This document shows positions 21,721-31,924 of a stretch of DNA of 64,000 bases, piece by piece. Where the stretch lies: contig JASISA010000019.1 of the NCBI GenBank assembly GCA_031771865.1, forward strand, positions 124,001-188,000, read 5' to 3'. The number at the start of each line of letters is the position of its first letter. Position 1 is the stretch's first letter. This DNA comes from Nothophaeocryptopus gaeumannii (Eukaryota > Ascomycota > Dothideomycetes > Mycosphaerellales > Mycosphaerellaceae). The notes beneath the pieces are model-generated. The model searched no databases and was not told the origin of the DNA. It saw only the letters and a list, made by a program, of their open reading frames with translations. Position numbers and translations under genes: made by a program.

Positions 21721-22860
21721 ATGAACTCTCCAGTCTCAGCAGATGCAAAGGATCCGACCGACCTCACCCACGTGCAGGCACAACTCGAACATCTCAAGAC
21801 GCTTCTCCATGGATCTTCAGCAAGCCGCTCTACAGTTCGAGATAGCATCCAGACCTTCGCAACAGCTCCTTCTCACGAACCTACACCGAAAGCTACAGCC
21901 ACTGATCATCCACCTACCAATAAGGCCATCATCGATGCCACCGACTCTCCTCGGGGCTTCACCTGGCAACACGATGTGCTCCGCCGCGCATTCCCCGAAG
22001 CCTTGGCGGAACATATCTACGAGGCACTCGAATCAACCCACGGCGATCTTAACGGCGCATTGGAATACCTACAACGAGCGGAAGAGGAAGACCTGGGTCT
22101 CGTAGAGCCGATCTCACCACTAGATCTTACCGATCCCACGTTCAACTATCATGGAATTGAAGCGTACCTAGACAATGCCGCCAACAACGACTGGGAAAGG
22201 CCGAAGCTGGAAGAGCGACATGATAGTAGGAACAGTTACCATAAACGAGGGAGGACGTTGGACCAGGAACTCCTCCCCGATGGTCACAATTACGAACGGC
22301 AACCGCTCTTCTCCCCACACCATCCACATGTAGACGTGACGAGTGAGCGCGAAGCTGAGGCCTTACAGCAGGGGCTAGACGGCTTGGAGGCTGATTATGC
22401 GAGGCTAAGGGCTGAAAGGGAGAAAGTCGAGCATGACCGGGTTGCCCGGTTGGGGAGGGCCGGGCACGATGAGGAGGATGCCTGGGAAGACGGTAAAGCT
22501 TCTGGACTTCTACAGTTGTTGAAAGACGCTGCGCACGAGTTTCGAGAGAGTCGTCATAATGATGATGTGCAAACAAATGGTGTCGAGCGCCCTTTCTCAC
22601 CGACGTTGACTCGAACTGAGAGGCCTTTCTCGCCGAGTTCTTGGAGCGAAAGGGTGGTGTCGCCGGACTCAGTGAAGGGGAATGATGAAAAGCAGGAAAA
22701 GGACTTCGAGAAGTACAAGAAGTTTTATCTAGAAGAGAATGTGAGGAGGGGAGAGGTGAGATGGAAGTTGAAGAGGGCAGTTGACGCTGCGGAGGAGATT
22801 GAGATGGTCATGGAACGAATCGAAGGCGCGCTGGAGAGGGTTGGAGAAGGAGCCGGATGA
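21721..22860 (+). CDS. CUE/UBA-like and coiled-coil protein, unknown function
   Basis: A single exon encodes 379 residues. Residues 20-33 carry 'QLEHLKTLLHGSS', a motif repeated in the next gene. Residues about 80-121 ('LRRAFPEALAEHIYEALEST' followed by an NGALEYL helix) resemble a three-helix CUE/UBA ubiquitin-binding fold, with the 'FPxAxxxxI...L...GDxNxAL' pattern seen in CUE domains. The middle is charged and disordered; about 210-235 and 320-375 are predicted coiled coils. Repeated 'RPFSP' (about 295 and 306) and 'VVSPDS' are Ser-Pro sites that could be phosphorylated. I do not recognise the family. A role in ubiquitin-related scaffolding is only suggested by the CUE-like segment. Confidence 0.6.
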   Translation: MNSPVSADAKDPTDLTHVQAQLEHLKTLLHGSSASRSTVRDSIQTFATAPSHEPTPKATATDHPPTNKAIIDATDSPRGFTWQHDVLRRAFPEALAEHIYEALESTHGDLNGALEYLQRAEEEDLGLVEPISPLDLTDPTFNYHGIEAYLDNAANNDWERPKLEERHDSRNSYHKRGRTLDQELLPDGHNYERQPLFSPHHPHVDVTSEREAEALQQGLDGLEADYARLRAEREKVEHDRVARLGRAGHDEEDAWEDGKASGLLQLLKDAAHEFRESRHNDDVQTNGVERPFSPTLTRTERPFSPSSWSERVVSPDSVKGNDEKQEKDFEKYKKFYLEENVRRGEVRWKLKRAVDAAEEIEMVMERIEGALERVGEGAG

Positions 22861-22976
22861 GACATTCCCTCAGTGTGAGGCTTGCTTGCTACGAATGTCT
22901 CAGCCAGCCTATCTAGACTGTTCTGTCTGTTCGATGAACAAACGGTCCACGGCTTCAGAAGCGCTGGCAGCGACTC

Positions 22977-23618
22977 ATGCTCTCGAGTTTTCAACTGGCT
23001 AGCACAGCAACTGCTCCGAGAGCCTCGCCACCAACGCAACATCAAACCGGAGAAATAGCATCAGCCGAAGACATACAAGAAAGTATTCGCCAGCTCAAAC
23101 TCCTTCTGCATGGCGCTCCAAAAGCAACCCTAGACCGAGCGCCACCGGCGAAAGACCAACAGGGTCAACATAGAGGCATCACCGTTCGATCTCACGCTTA
23201 CCTACAGTATCTGAAAGGCCTCATCCAGGGCGAACTCTATGAGCTGGAGGACCAGGAGGCTAGAGAAAGAGAATATCTCTTGATCGAGCGCGAAGAAAGA
23301 GCACGCAATGAGTTGCGCGAGCGTCAACGACGGTGGAAGGAGACAGTCGGATCGAGTGTTCACTTCTCCGGCACTCAACATGCCTGGAGTGGTGCTGCTG
23401 CCCAAGGCGAGTTGGTGATGCGGCCCTTGTTACGCTACGCCTCGGATATGGCTAAGTGATTGGGCACTCTCGGCGATCAGGCCAAGGCCAAGAAGACAAG
23501 TGTGGAGTGCACGCTTGCGGAAGCCATGGTCGTCGCAGAGAGGCTCGAGGAAGAATTGAAGAGACTGGAGGCACTCCTTGTGGCCAACGAACTCTCATCA
23601 CAAGAGATAAAGGGTTAG
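22977..23618 (+). CDS. Small coiled-coil protein, unknown; in-frame TGA probably removed by an intron
   Basis: The first open frame, 22977-23459, ends at TGA, but the same frame stays open afterwards to TAG 23616-23618 and encodes a clear coiled coil (AEAMVVAERLEEELKRLEAL). A 66-nt intron 23415-23480 (GTGATG donor, GCTAAG branch-like site, CAG acceptor) would remove the stop in frame and give 191 residues. If unspliced, the protein is 160 residues. Residues about 37-47 ('SIRQLKLLLHGA') repeat the motif of the preceding gene. A helical Glu/Arg segment ('ELEDQEAREREYLLIEREER') follows. Function is unknown. The shared motif suggests it and its upstream neighbour are related. Confidence 0.5.
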
Positions 23619-23711
23619 TGGTGGAGCCTGCGCTGATAATACAAGCTCTGCAACTCGGACAATGCATCTCCTGAAAAATATATCTCGCTCCCTTCCAAGC
23701 CTCTTCTATCC

Positions 23712-24274
23712 TCACTTTTTCCCCTCTACATCCTCATACTTCGGCGGAGGCATAATAGCCAACGCCCCCATCCTCTCACTCAACCTCGCCGTCTCCATCA
23801 CCTCCATACTCGGTATCGTCGAAGGCAACCTCCTCAACATCTCCCCCGCCTTCAACTCAACATGTCTCCTCAACACCCCAAACGCACTCCCCTGATCCCT
23901 TCCATGCGTCGGAGACAAAATCTTCGCCACACAAACGCCATCTTTATTCACGATTATAGCGGCCGTAAGCAGCTCGCTAGAGCCAGCAAGACGGAGAAAT
24001 TTGACGTGGAAAGCGTAGCCTTCGGAACCCATGGTGGCCATGACTTCGGCATTGTTGGAGGAGAGGAGTTGGAGCGTCCAGCCTGGTTATAGATTAGGTC
24101 TGTCTTTCTTTCTTTCATTGATGCAGTGGTGTGGAATGACAGGTAGTGACAAGGGTGAGGTTTACCGATAAAATCATTCAGATCCTGAGGGCAGAAGAAT
24201 CTGTGGCGAGCCTCGAAGGCGGTTTTGAGACGCTGGTAGGCGACGCTTCTATGGTGGGCAGGCGAGGCAGACAT
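23712..24274 (-). CDS. Uncharacterised fungal protein, member of a tandem paralogous pair (copy A)
   Basis: Two exons, 24274-24166 and 24082-23712, joined by an 83-nt intron (GTAAAC donor, CAG acceptor), give 159 residues. The intron follows 'CPQDLNDFI'. After it comes 'GWTLQLLSSNNAEVM', a beta-rich core ('AFHVKFLRLAGSSELLTAAI'), and a C-terminus 'PPPKYEDVEGKK'. The next gene on the same strand has the same intron position, the same 'LLSSN' and hydrophobic core, and the same C-terminal 'YEDVE' motif, so the two arose by duplication. No signal peptide or membrane helix is seen. I do not recognise the family and assign no function. Confidence 0.65.
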
Positions 24275-24625
24275 GCTGTGACAGACACCCAAGGAAATGT
24301 TCTATCGCGGAGAAAAGGGAGATGTTGTCGAGAATGATCCGAGTTCACATGCTCTCCTTTGTATGCGCCTCGCTGTGTATATGAGGCTGTGTCGCTCGCA
24401 ATACTGCCATGTGCGGAATCCATGGGTCAGGGACCCGTGCGCTCGGTCAGCTGCTGGAGGTAAGCTCCCACAAAAGCTGGTAGCTTTGGTATTATATAGA
24501 ACTTGAATGCTCGCTGGTACTGAGACTGGGTCTGCCAAGATTCCTCCAAACATGGGCCTGAGGCGTGTGAGGACGCTCTCTATGATTGACAATGAGGTAA
24601 ACTTCGAGTAGGTCCTCCCACTCAC

Positions 24626-25255
24626 TCACTCACGCCTCTTCTCAACATCCTCATAACTCGGTAGCCCAAATTCCCTCACAGCCGCCTTCTCCTCCCCGTT
24701 CCGCCCTATCCTCTCCCTCCTACCATCAGAAGTAAGTATCCCTTTTCGCCTATCAATCTTCTTCAACTCCCTCTCCATCTTCTTCGCAACACTCCCCCTA
24801 AACCCGCGCAACGCACCCCACCTCCCCAAGTATCCCCAACTCCTCTTCCCCTCCACCTTCGCCTCGACAACCCAATCGCGCATCGCCACCACTACAGCAA
24901 TATACCCTCCCGACCAACACGACCTCGTGAAGAAGATTTGGAAATCGTGGGTCGAGAGGTCGAGTTTCCCGTTGGAAGATAGGAGGAAGAGGAGTTGCTC
25001 TATATACCGGGGTTGCGTTAGTCTGTCTTGGGTAGCGAGAACGGAAGGAGGCAACATCTACGTACGGATGAATTGTGTTCGATCTTGACCGTTAATAAAG
25101 TGACCTTTGAATTCGGGAACGCTGGCGATGGCTTTCGAGAGGCGCTCATGCGCTGTTTGGGCGATCTGGTGTTGGCCATCATTGAGGTACTGATTAAAGA
25201 CTGCAGGTGGTCCAGGACGAGGCATTTGCGATTTGACCTCGGAGTAGTAGGTCAT
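24626..25255 (-). CDS. Uncharacterised fungal protein, member of a tandem paralogous pair (copy B)
   Basis: Two exons, 25255-25066 and 24999-24626, with a 66-nt intron (GTACGT donor, TAACG branch-like site, TATAG acceptor), give 187 residues. The start at 25255 has A at -3; an ATG ten codons later is an alternative. The intron follows 'GQDRTQFI', matching 'DLNDFI' in copy A. The core 'QQLLFLLSSNGKLDLSTHDF' and 'IAVVVAMRDWVVEAKVEG' aligns with copy A, while a basic stretch ('VAKKMERELKKIDRRKG') is longer. It ends 'LPSYEDVEKRRE', as copy A ends 'YEDVEGKK'. Divergence is high, so the duplication is old. Function unknown. Confidence 0.65.
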
Positions 25256-25554
25256 TCTCGGTTCCCGCCAAGTCTTTTGCGATCCAAGGAGCTGGTAAAG
25301 GTAAGCTAAGCTTGTGATCAACTTAGTACCAAGCTTTGATATTGGAGGACGCACGTGAAGAATTCGAACTTGGAGGGGGCTTGCGCATTGAAACATTTCC
25401 ATACTCAATTGCACACATATCCGCTGTACGCTAGAATCATCAAACATATACATCGTCTATTGCTTATCCTCCAAAACATACAATCAGAGCGCGCGAGTCT
25501 GTCCGCCCGTGCAACCTGCCCCAAGAAAGCCACTGTTGAAGGCTTCTTCCAACT

Positions 25555-28500
25555 CTAGAAGATCTCCTCCAATCCCTCGTCTTCCCACTTCCTCTTCCCT
25601 TCGGCGACCTGATCTCTAACCTTCCAGTATTCGTGGTTGAAGATCCAGTAGTCTTCACCGGTAACGGGGTGCTTGCCCTTTGAGAACCATCTTGCCACAA
25701 AGTCCTCGCCCTTCGCTTCTCGCTCTCGCCTTCTGGAACGTTGCCCCTCTTCCACTCGATTCTTCTCCGTAGCAGCGAAGTCGTACTGTCCCTCTTCCAT
25801 GGCGCGCTGGTCAGGCCGCAGACGAGAGTCTGTCGGAGCAACGATTGGCTTCAGCTTGTCGGGAAGAGCGTTGAGCGTAACGACAAATGGCGTAACGTTG
25901 AAGGGGATCTCGCCCTGCGGCGGTCGGTAGTGTGCTTCCCACACGAGGACAGCTCGGTTCGAGGACTTCTCATCGGCTTCTGATGGTTCAGCAGAAGCCT
26001 CGTATCCTGGAGTGAGGCGCGCATAGATCTTGTCATTCCATCTGCCACCCATGCTCCACCTCGTCCTACCGCTTGCATCAACCACTTTGCCAGAAACTTG
26101 GAAGGCTGAGCTCGCCTTCCATCCGCGAGGCTTGAAGTCAAGATAGCATACTTCGCCAGTAGTCCAGTTCTTGACCTCCATCGGTCCGTAATTGTCCACG
26201 ACCGGGTTGCCAGTCAGGATACCAACGACACTGGATGTCACCTTCTTCCACGTGTACAGCTCCTCTGGCCCGCCGTCGAGAGGCTTGATATGCAAGAACC
26301 ACGTCCCGAGAGGATTGAACTCGAACGACTTGCCATAAAACTTTGACTTGACTGAAGACTCGCCGTAATAGGTCCACCTCGGACTGTCCGCGTACGCTGC
26401 ACCAACCGGCGGGTGGTGGGACACTTGTTCGATAAAGAATCTGTAGCCCAAGTCGGGACGAACATATTCGTAAGTCTCGCCGAGGAGGGGATTGAATGGT
26501 TTGGCTACGCGGCCAATCGTACTGGCATACTCGGAAGCTGCAAATGCAGCGACGTAGACCAGTCTCTCGGTGGAGTCTGTTCGATCGGCGGCAATATTGA
26601 GGAGGTTGGTGTACTCCATATCCTCGACCACACGGTAGAGTAGAGAGGTCGGCTCGTTGAAGGTAACAGGCAGAGTCATCTTCGTCATATCCTTTCCGAT
26701 CATAGATTTGAGCACAGCCCACAGTGAGACCTTCGGCCTGTTGTCAGCATCGATCTTCAGCTTCTTCCTCAGGCCGTCCTCGTAGCCACGATAGCTCTTC
26801 ACGATTTGCAATTCTCTTGCCTTCCGTTCTGCTTCGATGTCTTCGGCAACGCCATCTGTCTTCTCCTGCACAACGGGCTCTGGGGACTTCGGCGGTGGAC
26901 TTGGCAGAGACTCCACGATCTCAACCTCGCCAGCGTCAACGGCATCGAAGAATTCTTCCTCGTTCTCACTCTCGTCGTCTGAGATCTCATTGTTGGTGAG
27001 CTCAGCAATCGTCTGCCGTCTCTTGACGGGCAAAGCCGGCACTTCCAGCAGAGGTTTCGAGGTCTCTCCAGCCACCTGAGGAGTAGATGGTTTAGAACTG
27101 GCGAACTTCTCATCGAGAGCCTCCTTAAGAGCTCTCTTGGTCCGTTTTCGTTTATCCTCAGACTCGTCGACGCGCTTCTCTAGCTCTTCTTGCTCCTTGG
27201 CGACCTTGGCCATGCTGTCTTCCCACAATCGCCTAATGTTCTGCTCACGCTCCAAACGGTATTGCCAGTAGGCTTCGTGGTCGCGCGAGATGCGGAGCAG
27301 ATCAATCAGCAACCCCTTGAGATTGCCGACTGCTCTTTCGTACGACGACAGAGCTTGCGCAACCGTCGGATTAGCAAGGGCTATTTCTGGGTTCTTTCGC
27401 TGTTCGCTGTGTAACGCAGCCGACACCTGCTCTAGCAGATCAAGCTGCAGCTTCGCAGACTGTGCGGTGATGCTGAACGCGTCCTTGTTTGCTGGCCGGA
27501 CCTCGTGACTGCTCGCGTCGTCGCCGTACTCTTCATCATCGTCAAGATCGCCTTCGATGGTTGCAGTGTTGGTGCGACTGATGTTGCGCATGATCTGAGA
27601 AGCACCATCCGTCTCACTGGGCTCGTATGCGCTCGGGTCACCCAAGGTGCTCCCGTGCAAAGGGGTGGACCCTCCGCTAACAGCAGAGCTCACGGCCGTG
27701 GCTGGATGTAGGCCAGCCCCGCTGTGTGCGACGTCCGCTTCCCTCGTCTTGATGCGCTCAATTTGCTCGTGTCTTGCGCTGGCTTCTTGCTGCTCGCGAC
27801 GCTGCTCTTCCTTTGCTTCGTCCTTGGCCCACTGGATCGCGTTGTTGAGCGCCCAATACCAACGCTTTGCCTCGACTTGATGGTTGGCCTTGAGGTCGTA
27901 CTTGACAGAGCTCTTCCCGTGAATCTCGAAGTGCAGCTTGTCCTTCGCGTCCATGTTCAGCCTCGCAATACGCATGTTGATCGCGCCTCTGCAAGCGCTG
28001 CCAGCATCATCCTGGTGTTTGTAATAGGACAACACACCGTCCTCCAGCACGAACCACCGCAGCTTGTAGCCAGACGTGTAGTTCGTCCACTTTTTCAAGT
28101 ATCCCTTGATCTCCCTGCACCCTTTGCTGCCAGGCCCAGTCTCGCCTGTAGGTACAGCTTGGGCGCCTTCGCCCAAGATTGTCTTCTCTTGAATTTGTCT
28201 TTGAGCTGCTGCAGCAGCTGGGGACTTCTTGAGAATCGCGCGCGTCTTGTCGTCTTTCGTGACGTCTTGGGGTAGTTTGCCACGTCGATCGCGTCTGAAT
28301 GGGTCTGCGCCATTGAGCAGCAGTAGTTGTGCCAATTTCAGATCCTTCTTGCGTGCAGCCTCGTGCAGCAAGGTGCCACCGTCCGAAGCCGTTACAGAAT
28401 CCGTTGCCAGCTCAGGACCGTTGATGTCCAGCGTAGACTTGACACGGGTCTCATTCAATAGTCTCTCCAAGCTCTCGTAGTCACCATTGCCAACTAAGTG

Positions 28501-29274
28501 GTGAATCTGTCGCAATTGATGATCAATGTAGACGGATCGCGCCAGTTGTAGCAGCTGAAAGATCTCTGGGTTCCTAGCCAGATCCAACGCTGTCTTGCCC
28601 TGGTAGTTGGGGATCGCATCGCTAAGATCCTTTTGCTCGAGCAGCAGCTTCACCACTGGCACGCGGCCTAGCGAGGCTGCCACATTGAGCGGAGTGTTCC
28701 CTTCACGATCTCTTGCATTGACATCGGTGTCGTGTTGCGACAGGACGTATTCGATGACGGGCATCTCCGCGCATTGAATCGCCAGATGCAGGATTGTGGT
28801 GCCTGCCAGCTTCGCATCTCCATCTGCTCTGGTCGCTTTCGAAATAGCAGCCGTGTCTCCATTTCGCAAAGCCTCGAACACCTTGAACAACCGTACGCTC
28901 TGTTCTATCGAAGCGCCTTGTGTTGCACTCATTGGCGTTACTGGGCTGACGTCTTTGCTCGGTGAGCCTAACCCCTGGGGTACCTGCGTATTGGACATGG
29001 TCGTCGAAAGATGTGGGCGGTGCGAGAGCGACGTTCGGGTCGGGGAGAGGAAAGTGCCATTGGTAGGCGAAGCGCTCGAGGCATCGGCGGGGCTGGACAT
29101 GTTGTCGTCGTCGGTGGTATTCGAAGCTGTCGCGTTCTTGTCTGTCTTGTCTGTCTTCAACGCGCCAAGGGTCGGCACATCGCCTCTACTAGATATTCGT
29201 TGTAGAGCGCGTGTTACTGCGGACTTTGTCCTTTTACTGAGGGAAAGAAGCGGTCCTGTTAGCCTTGTGACCAA
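25555..29274 (-). CDS. Oxysterol-binding protein with ankyrin repeats, PH domain, FFAT motif and ORD (Osh1/Osh2 type)
   Basis: A single 1239-residue frame. A Ser/Thr-rich N-terminus is followed by ankyrin repeats (about 130-355), a PH domain starting near 387 ('IKGYLKKWTNYTSGYKLRWF'), an FFAT motif EFFDA at 774-778 preceded by acidic residues, and the sterol-transfer ORD (about 860-1230) with the family fingerprint EQVSHHPP at 949-956. This order is that of yeast Osh1/Osh2. Such proteins move sterol or PI4P between ER (FFAT binds VAP/Scs2) and Golgi, plasma membrane or nucleus-vacuole contacts. A pyrimidine-rich CAG near 29240 could be a splice acceptor, so an extra 5' exon is possible and the start is less certain than the rest. 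Confidence 0.95.
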   Translation of the reverse strand: MVTRLTGPLLSLSKRTKSAVTRALQRISSRGDVPTLGALKTDKTDKNATASNTTDDDNMSSPADASSASPTNGTFLSPTRTSLSHRPHLSTTMSNTQVPQGLGSPSKDVSPVTPMSATQGASIEQSVRLFKVFEALRNGDTAAISKATRADGDAKLAGTTILHLAIQCAEMPVIEYVLSQHDTDVNARDREGNTPLNVAASLGRVPVVKLLLEQKDLSDAIPNYQGKTALDLARNPEIFQLLQLARSVYIDHQLRQIHHLVGNGDYESLERLLNETRVKSTLDINGPELATDSVTASDGGTLLHEAARKKDLKLAQLLLLNGADPFRRDRRGKLPQDVTKDDKTRAILKKSPAAAAAQRQIQEKTILGEGAQAVPTGETGPGSKGCREIKGYLKKWTNYTSGYKLRWFVLEDGVLSYYKHQDDAGSACRGAINMRIARLNMDAKDKLHFEIHGKSSVKYDLKANHQVEAKRWYWALNNAIQWAKDEAKEEQRREQQEASARHEQIERIKTREADVAHSGAGLHPATAVSSAVSGGSTPLHGSTLGDPSAYEPSETDGASQIMRNISRTNTATIEGDLDDDEEYGDDASSHEVRPANKDAFSITAQSAKLQLDLLEQVSAALHSEQRKNPEIALANPTVAQALSSYERAVGNLKGLLIDLLRISRDHEAYWQYRLEREQNIRRLWEDSMAKVAKEQEELEKRVDESEDKRKRTKRALKEALDEKFASSKPSTPQVAGETSKPLLEVPALPVKRRQTIAELTNNEISDDESENEEEFFDAVDAGEVEIVESLPSPPPKSPEPVVQEKTDGVAEDIEAERKARELQIVKSYRGYEDGLRKKLKIDADNRPKVSLWAVLKSMIGKDMTKMTLPVTFNEPTSLLYRVVEDMEYTNLLNIAADRTDSTERLVYVAAFAASEYASTIGRVAKPFNPLLGETYEYVRPDLGYRFFIEQVSHHPPVGAAYADSPRWTYYGESSVKSKFYGKSFEFNPLGTWFLHIKPLDGGPEELYTWKKVTSSVVGILTGNPVVDNYGPMEVKNWTTGEVCYLDFKPRGWKASSAFQVSGKVVDASGRTRWSMGGRWNDKIYARLTPGYEASAEPSEADEKSSNRAVLVWEAHYRPPQGEIPFNVTPFVVTLNALPDKLKPIVAPTDSRLRPDQRAMEEGQYDFAATEKNRVEEGQRSRRREREAKGEDFVARWFSKGKHPVTGEDYWIFNHEYWKVRDQVAEGKRKWEDEGLEEIF

Positions 29275-30256
29275 ATTGATCGCCTGCCACCAGCCAATTT
29301 GTGCTCAGTTGGTAGCACGGCATGCAGAATGGTTGTTGTACACGTCTCGGCGCACGTGGAAGCTTTGTGTGGTCATCATGAGCAAGGGAAGGGGGGCGGA
29401 GGAACCTACTGTGGCGGTGGTGTGTCCGAAGCCATTGTCAAAGTCGCCGGAGCTTTTCCAGAAAGCCTCGTGTTCTCTTGAGTCTCTATTCCGTTCAAAT
29501 CACGTACAACATGGCAATGTATATTAGGAAGCACGGTTTCTCCGAAACAGGAGTTCACGACGAGACAAGACCCTTCGGCTGTTCGTCAGTCCCTCCAGCA
29601 GCCACAATCAATGCACAATGACGCCGCCCATCCTCATGTTCACGCACGCCGGCGCGCTCGCTAGGCCATGTAGGCAGAGGCTAATCACACCTGCTGCTGC
29701 AACACAATCGATGGCGTCTTCAACCCGAGCATGTGAATGGACAGCGTCAACTGGTGTCGGCATAGCAACGTGGGAGACACCACAGGTCTGGAATCAGTGT
29801 TAGGGGCGACAGCAATCTTCACTCTGCAATTGGATCATCTAGAATCGGTACTTGCGCGTCTCGGCGCTGATGAGATGATGCACTGCTGAGATGGATTCGA
29901 AAAGCAATCCTCACCAAATCAGTGTCACGAAGATACCTGGAGGCGTTCTTTCCATCTTTCGGAGACATCAGGCTTCTTCGGTTCTCACAGAGCATCCGCA
30001 ATACATCCTCATCGAACATGCCGAACGAAAGCATTGATCGCCAGTGTGGAAGTACATAGCCGACGAATGGGGTTATGGATATGTTGCCACGGAGACTGAC
30101 CGGCATGTCCACACCTCGTCGACAGGGTGCTAATTTGCTTGGTCATACTGCAAGCTATGAAGAGCGATTACCACACTATCAATCCATGCCATTCGTTCGC
30201 GACGTTCTCGAGCTTGCTGTATCCTTCTCTCAGCTGGTGACTCATCATTGTCTCCA
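29275..30256. other. Intergenic region, 982 bp
   Basis: Lies upstream of the oxysterol-binding protein gene and downstream of the acidic-protein gene. Contains only short frames in conflict with each other. A 'TGCTCAGTTGGTAGCA' hairpin near 29302 looks like a tRNA D-arm but has no T-arm after it. No repeat or gene is recognised. Confidence 0.45.
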
Positions 30257-31119
30257 TCAAAGCTCCTTTGCGTGGGAGCTGCCCTTCGCATCTTCCCATA
30301 TGTTCGATGCACTGTCACGCTTCTCATACTCCTGCTTCACCTGATTCTCTACGGCATCCTCAAACTCTTCTTTCATCTCAACCTCCTCCTTGATCTCACC
30401 CTCTTCAGTGCTCTCGGACTCCGGTTTGATCTCCCGCTCAGGAGTCGCGCTCCTCCGTGTAGTCACCTCACTCATCGTCTCCAAATCCAACATCTCCTCA
30501 TCCTCATCCTCGGCCCCAGCCTCCACACTCCTCACAGGAGCCTCCTCATTAGCAACCTTCGTAAACACCATCTCCTTCCTCGGCGAGGGCCTGTAATGGA
30601 ATGTGTTCCTCATTCGTAGAGCCTGCTCAACACATCAGTGCCCCCTTCACTCCAATCGAGAGTTGAGGGGCGTCTGCTTACTTTCATCTCCTTCGCATTC
30701 TGAATATGCATCTCCAATCTCCTCGTTTCATTCACCACCCACTGAATCTCTGCCCTCACCAACTCCAAATACTTGCAAACCAACACCCTTCCCATCCCTC
30801 TCACCTCCTCCTCCCCCATGTCCCATAGTCCTTCTACGTTGATCGCCCTTCCCACCCAAAACTCCTCTTCCTCCAACTCAATCCCATGATCCCGATCCCC
30901 CGCCGCATGGATCGTAGCTTCAAGTTCCGGGTCAAGACGTTGATGGAGTTCGGCGATGCCGCATTGCAGCGCGGAGTGCAGGTCGGTAAGGCGTGGCGGT
31001 GGGTTGGTGAGGAAGTCTGGACGGGTGATGTGAGTGAGGAGCCAGGACTTGAGGTCGTTGAGGCTGTATTCTTCGAACTCCGGGTCGGTTGGGGAGAGGT
31101 ATGAATGAGTTGCAGACAT
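30257..31119 (-). CDS. Acidic protein of unknown function
   Basis: Two exons, 31119-30682 and 30622-30257, joined by a 59-nt intron (GTAAGC donor, TTGAGCAG acceptor region), give 267 residues. The N-terminal two thirds is helical with several Trp and Leu ('LNDLKSWLLTHITRPDFL', 'LDPELEATIHAAGDRDHGIE', 'CKYLELVRAEIQWVVNETRR'). The C-terminal third is highly acidic and repetitive in Glu/Lys and probably disordered, with a 'RPSPRKEM' basic patch at the border. No catalytic motif, signal peptide or membrane helix is visible. I do not recognise the family. The acidic tail hints at a nuclear or chaperone-like role, but that is speculation. Splice sites and frame make the gene itself convincing. Confidence 0.65.
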
Positions 31120-31924
31120 GTTTGCGCCGGAGGTGGCTTGCTGCTTCTGGTGGGTGCTTGTTTGGTGAAAGAGGAAGGAGCGAGCGGTCGGTGGTTTGCC
31201 TCTTGGAGATGATTGTGGAATCGGATGTCGCGTTCCAAGATTGCTTGTGTGCAATCTCTAGGTCTCCATAAGGGCGCGCATGATGCCGAAGTTCCTGTGC
31301 AGCATGTTTGTGTCTTTCGACGATGTGCGGTCGTGAAGTCCGAAAGCAAGCCGATTTCAAAACGGCTCCGTTCACTGTGCTGCCATCGCAACCTTTTGAG
31401 CTCAACGCAAATCATTCAGCACTGCTCGCATCCTCTCCGATGCTCAGATTTAGTGCCAACTGAGCTTGCATTCTGCTCAGATGCATTATTTTCAATGCAT
31501 GGCCCATGTTTCTCGTCTCAATTTGACCCTCTCTCCATTAGCTTGCTTGTGAGCAAGTGTCCGATCCCTCAATGGCAGGGTCGTTGAGTCCGACCGTCAG
31601 AGGCCTCAATTCGACATTCTACCCAATGTCTACGCGAGTTCAACTCCCGTCCTCTCGTCGCATAAAAGCAGATCTGGTAACGTCAGCTCTCCTCCTGCGT
31701 GTAGAAATAGGGCTTGCAAAGGCCTTTTCGCAGATCTTATCACATTTCCGTCCGACCTGCAGACATTCTATACATTACATTGATACTGTGGTCTCCTCTC
31801 TATGCCATGATCATGTCACAATCTGCTGAATTTGATCTTTTCCCAAACTCTCAGGATCATCCGATGCTCCATCTTGCGTCCGTCCGGTCTTCGCGTCCAG
31901 CGCAGAGTCGCAATCGACACCCTG
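31120..31924. other. Intergenic region, 805 bp
   Basis: Between the acidic-protein gene (promoter side) and the 3' end of the DUF7053 gene. Holds short open frames only. No RNA gene, repeat or remnant was recognised. Confidence 0.45.

Noticed and set aside
29285..29345. tRNA-like D-arm (TGCTCAGTTGGTAGCA)
   Set aside because: No anticodon arm or T-arm box follows at the right distance, and no acceptor stem can be formed.
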